A stretch of 7,532 bases of DNA from NCBI GenBank assembly GCA_018900975.1, contig JAHIFK010000237.1, forward strand, positions 1 through 7,532, in the 5' to 3' direction. The position numbers and the translations under genes are program-made. Below, piece by piece: positions 5,556 to 7,532 of this stretch. The stretch is from Methanobacteriota archaeon (GTDB taxonomy: Archaea > Halobacteriota > Methanosarcinia > Methanosarcinales > Methanoperedenaceae). The notes beneath the pieces were generated by a model. The model ran no database searches. It had not been told where the DNA came from and saw only the letters and a list, made by a program, of their open reading frames with translations. The first letter of the stretch is position 1; every line of letters starts with the position of its first letter.

Positions 5556-6314
5556 ATGTCTGATGTTATTTTTCTGGGTACAGGCGGAGGAAGGATGGTA
5601 GTGCTGAACCAGATGCGCCACAGCGGAGGGTTCTGGCTCAACCTCAACGGCGTGAAGATATTGCAGGATCCGGGACCTGGAAGTCTTGTGATGGCGCATA
5701 AGCATGTTCTTAAACCTTCTTCACTTGATGCAATAATCCTGTCACACAGGCACATTGACCACTCAAATGACATCAATGTCATGATAGAAACGATGACGGG
5801 AGGTGGATTCCACCCTCGCGGACGCGTGATAGTTCCCGGGGATTGCCTGAATGAAGACCCGGTAGTTCTCCAGTATGTCAGGCCTTTCACGGAAATAGTT
5901 GAAATAAAAGAAGGGCTAAAAATAAGCATTCGCGACATTAACATATCATTCCCAATAAGAACCATGCATCCTGTGGAAACTTACGGGGCAATATATGAAT
6001 TCAATTCCAAGCGGCTTGGCTATATCCCTGACACTGAATACTTCCCTGGGCTTGCGCAGGCTTACAAAGGAGTTGATTTCCTTATAATCAATGTAGTAAG
6101 AATGACCACGGATAAAAGGATAAGGCATTTGAATATCAAGGAGGCTGCAAACCTTATAGGGTCTATAAACCCGAAAATGGCAATACTTACCCACTTCGGT
6201 TTGCAGGCGCTCAAAGCCTCACCTGACCATCAGGCAAAGCTCATATCCGAAAGAACAGGCGTCAGGGTCATAGCAGCAAATGATGGTTTAAGCGTAAGTT
6301 TTGAGGACAAATAA
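5556..6314 (+). CDS. Metallo-beta-lactamase-fold hydrolase
   Basis: A 252-aa cytoplasmic metal-dependent hydrolase of the MBL fold, closest in layout to the RNase Z/PhnP-like branch. It begins with a typical first strand and loop (VIFLGTGGGR, 4-13). The metal site is complete: H64, H66, D68 and H69 in SHRHIDHSND; H138 in MHPVETYG; D159 in IPDTEY as the bridging aspartate; and H213 in LTHFG. It lacks the long exosite arm of tRNA-processing RNase Z, and no KH or beta-CASP domain is present, so tRNA 3' processing is not claimed. The substrate is unknown; a small phosphodiester or ester is the reasonable guess. The gene stands alone, divergent from the tRNA thiolase, with its own TATA box. It ends 80 bp before ftsZ on the same strand, but ftsZ has a separate promoter. 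Confidence 0.88.
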   Translation: MSDVIFLGTGGGRMVVLNQMRHSGGFWLNLNGVKILQDPGPGSLVMAHKHVLKPSSLDAIILSHRHIDHSNDINVMIETMTGGGFHPRGRVIVPGDCLNEDPVVLQYVRPFTEIVEIKEGLKISIRDINISFPIRTMHPVETYGAIYEFNSKRLGYIPDTEYFPGLAQAYKGVDFLIINVVRMTTDKRIRHLNIKEAANLIGSINPKMAILTHFGLQALKASPDHQAKLISERTGVRVIAANDGLSVSFEDK

Positions 6315-6352
6315 AACTTCAATAGTTAAAAACACTTTCGGTCGAAAAAAGG

Positions 6353-6361
6353 TTTTAAATA
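6353..6361 (+). promoter_or_regulatory. TATA box of ftsZ
   Basis: TTTTAAATA follows a purine-rich CGAAAAAAGG that could act as the BRE. Initiation about 25 bp downstream would leave a very short leader of roughly 13 nt that carries the AGGAGG Shine-Dalgarno sequence (6383-6388). Unlike the two neighbouring genes, ftsZ therefore looks led rather than leaderless. Confidence 0.55.
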
Positions 6362-6394
6362 GTAACAGCACACCAATAATATAGGAGGCTGATT

Positions 6395-7532
6395 ATGTCT
6401 AGAGAAGATTTACTTCAAAAAGTCAAGACTTCACGCCCCACGGTGACCGTTTTTGGTCTTGGTGGTGCGGGCTGCAACATAGCAACGTGGATTGCTGATA
6501 AGAAACTAACAGGTGGTAAAATAGTGGCTGCAAATACCGATGCCAATCATCTAAGCACGATGACAAGGGCAGATAAGATAATGCTTCTGGGTGAGAAGCT
6601 TTGCAGGGGGCACGGGTGCGGCGGATACCCTGAAAGGGGCGCAGAGGCCGCAAGAGAGAACATGGCAGAGATCAAGCAGGAACTGGAAGGCACAAATCTC
6701 CTGTTCCTCGTAGCAGGTCTCGGGGGCGGTTCAGGGACAGGCTCAATACCTGTAGTTGCAGCCGCAGGAAGAGAAGCTGGCGCTCTTACGATCGCATGCG
6801 TAACAATACCATTCACCATTGAGATGTCCAGGCGCGAAAAAGCAAGGGAGGCAGTAAAATCGCTTGCAGAAGTATGTGATTCCATTGTTGTGATCGACAA
6901 CTCAAAGCTCAGGGAAGTAGCAGGGAATCTCCCGCTCAGGGATGCTCTTGCAGTTGCGAATGCGCTTGTAGGCTCATTTGTAAAGAACCTGACAGATACA
7001 ATTACACAGCCAAGCCTTGTCAACCTTGACTATGCTGACCTTCGGGCAGTAATGGAACGCGGAGGCATTGCTTCCATTGGCATAGGCGAAGGCGACGGCG
7101 AGAACCGCGTTGAAAAGGCTGTTTCCCAGGCATTATCTACACCGCTGCTTGATATCACGGACATTTCCACGGCTTACGGAGTCCTTATTCATATTGTGGG
7201 CGGCGAGGATATGACCCTTGATGAAGTTGCGATCGCTGGCGAGCAGATAATGGACAAAGTGCCATACACCAAGCGTGTGATATGGGGCGCCAAGGTTGAC
7301 CACAATCTTACTGGTTCGGTTCGCGTGATGGCTGTTCTCACAGGTGTAACATGTCCATTCATAGGTGAGGTAGCGGTAAGAAAAGAGCCAGCCAGGCTTC
7401 CAAGAGAGGTAATAAAGCCTATCAGGGAAGCAATGGAGCAAATGGCAAAGGCTCAGGAGCCGGAACCTGAACTAGTCATAAATACTACAAAAAAGCCTTC
7501 CACAGAAAAGCAATCAAGAATGGAAATAATTA
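6395..7532 (+). CDS. ftsZ: Cell division protein FtsZ (3' end outside window)
   Basis: A tubulin-superfamily GTPase that polymerises into the division ring at mid-cell. The visible 379 residues cover the whole GTPase domain and enter a charged, low-complexity C-terminal tail (from about 353). Motifs are GGAGCN (23-28), NTD (47-49), the tubulin signature GLGGGSGTG (108-116), and the T7 loop N210-L-D212-Y-A-D215, whose aspartates complete the active site of the next subunit. A functional GTPase is therefore expected. It is FtsZ rather than CetZ by its T7 loop and signature. The segment normally reading TRGLGAGGDP is KLCRGHGCGGYP (69-79), with two cysteines (C70, C75). The start follows a strong AGGAGG six bases away. 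No stop is reached; the usual length is 360-400 aa, so little is missing. Which archaeal paralogue (FtsZ1 or FtsZ2) is not settled. Confidence 0.93.
   Translation, partial: MSREDLLQKVKTSRPTVTVFGLGGAGCNIATWIADKKLTGGKIVAANTDANHLSTMTRADKIMLLGEKLCRGHGCGGYPERGAEAARENMAEIKQELEGTNLLFLVAGLGGGSGTGSIPVVAAAGREAGALTIACVTIPFTIEMSRREKAREAVKSLAEVCDSIVVIDNSKLREVAGNLPLRDALAVANALVGSFVKNLTDTITQPSLVNLDYADLRAVMERGGIASIGIGEGDGENRVEKAVSQALSTPLLDITDISTAYGVLIHIVGGEDMTLDEVAIAGEQIMDKVPYTKRVIWGAKVDHNLTGSVRVMAVLTGVTCPFIGEVAVRKEPARLPREVIKPIREAMEQMAKAQEPEPELVINTTKKPSTEKQSRMEII

Noticed and set aside
6547..7023. 158-aa open frame on the minus strand
   Set aside because: It lies entirely antisense to the well-supported ftsZ and shows no recognisable pattern.
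1..7532. CRISPR array, prophage, or Borg-type extrachromosomal element
   Set aside because: No regularly spaced repeats, phage genes or perfect tandem repeat arrays within genes; the tRNA thiolase and ftsZ point to ordinary chromosome.

Overview
The window looks like chromosomal DNA of a methanogen-related euryarchaeon, most likely in the Methanosarcinales / 'Ca. Methanoperedens' (ANME-2d) neighbourhood. The evidence is a secreted multiheme c-type cytochrome with a PGF-type archaeosortase tail, an archaeal-style [4Fe-4S] tRNA thiolase, an FtsZ, TATA-box promoters placed for leaderless transcripts, and moderate GC. The species-level placement is inference; no marker RNA is present.

Layout. 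2-49: the last codons of an upstream gene. 50-275: gene-free, with two 9-nt-period dispersed-type repeats, one of them a long hairpin. 276-1666: a two-gene unit overlapping by ATGA, a 53-aa 2[4Fe-4S] ferredoxin followed by a CrtI/phytoene-desaturase-like FAD oxidoreductase. 1667-2189: a degraded stretch holding a 42-codon transposase stub behind a hairpin, and a startless reading frame for a small membrane protein. 2190-4332: a second two-gene unit, a histidine-rich 7-TM protein followed by a surface-anchored cytochrome with eight CxxCH sites plus one odd CxxCM, ending in a strong hairpin/T-run terminator. 4412-5320 (minus): a TtuA/NcsA-type tRNA 2-thiolation enzyme. 5321-5555: a divergent intergenic region with two TATA boxes, a perfect 14-bp palindrome and a hairpin. 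5556-6314: a metallo-beta-lactamase-fold hydrolase. 6395-end: ftsZ, running off the window.

How the genes may work together. The ferredoxin could supply low-potential electrons to its overlapping flavoenzyme, probably for chemistry on an isoprenoid or other hydrophobic substrate. The 7-TM protein plus anchored cytochrome could move electrons from the membrane carrier pool to the cell surface; this pair is the most interesting part of the window. The tRNA thiolase, MBL hydrolase and FtsZ look like ordinary housekeeping genes, each with its own promoter.
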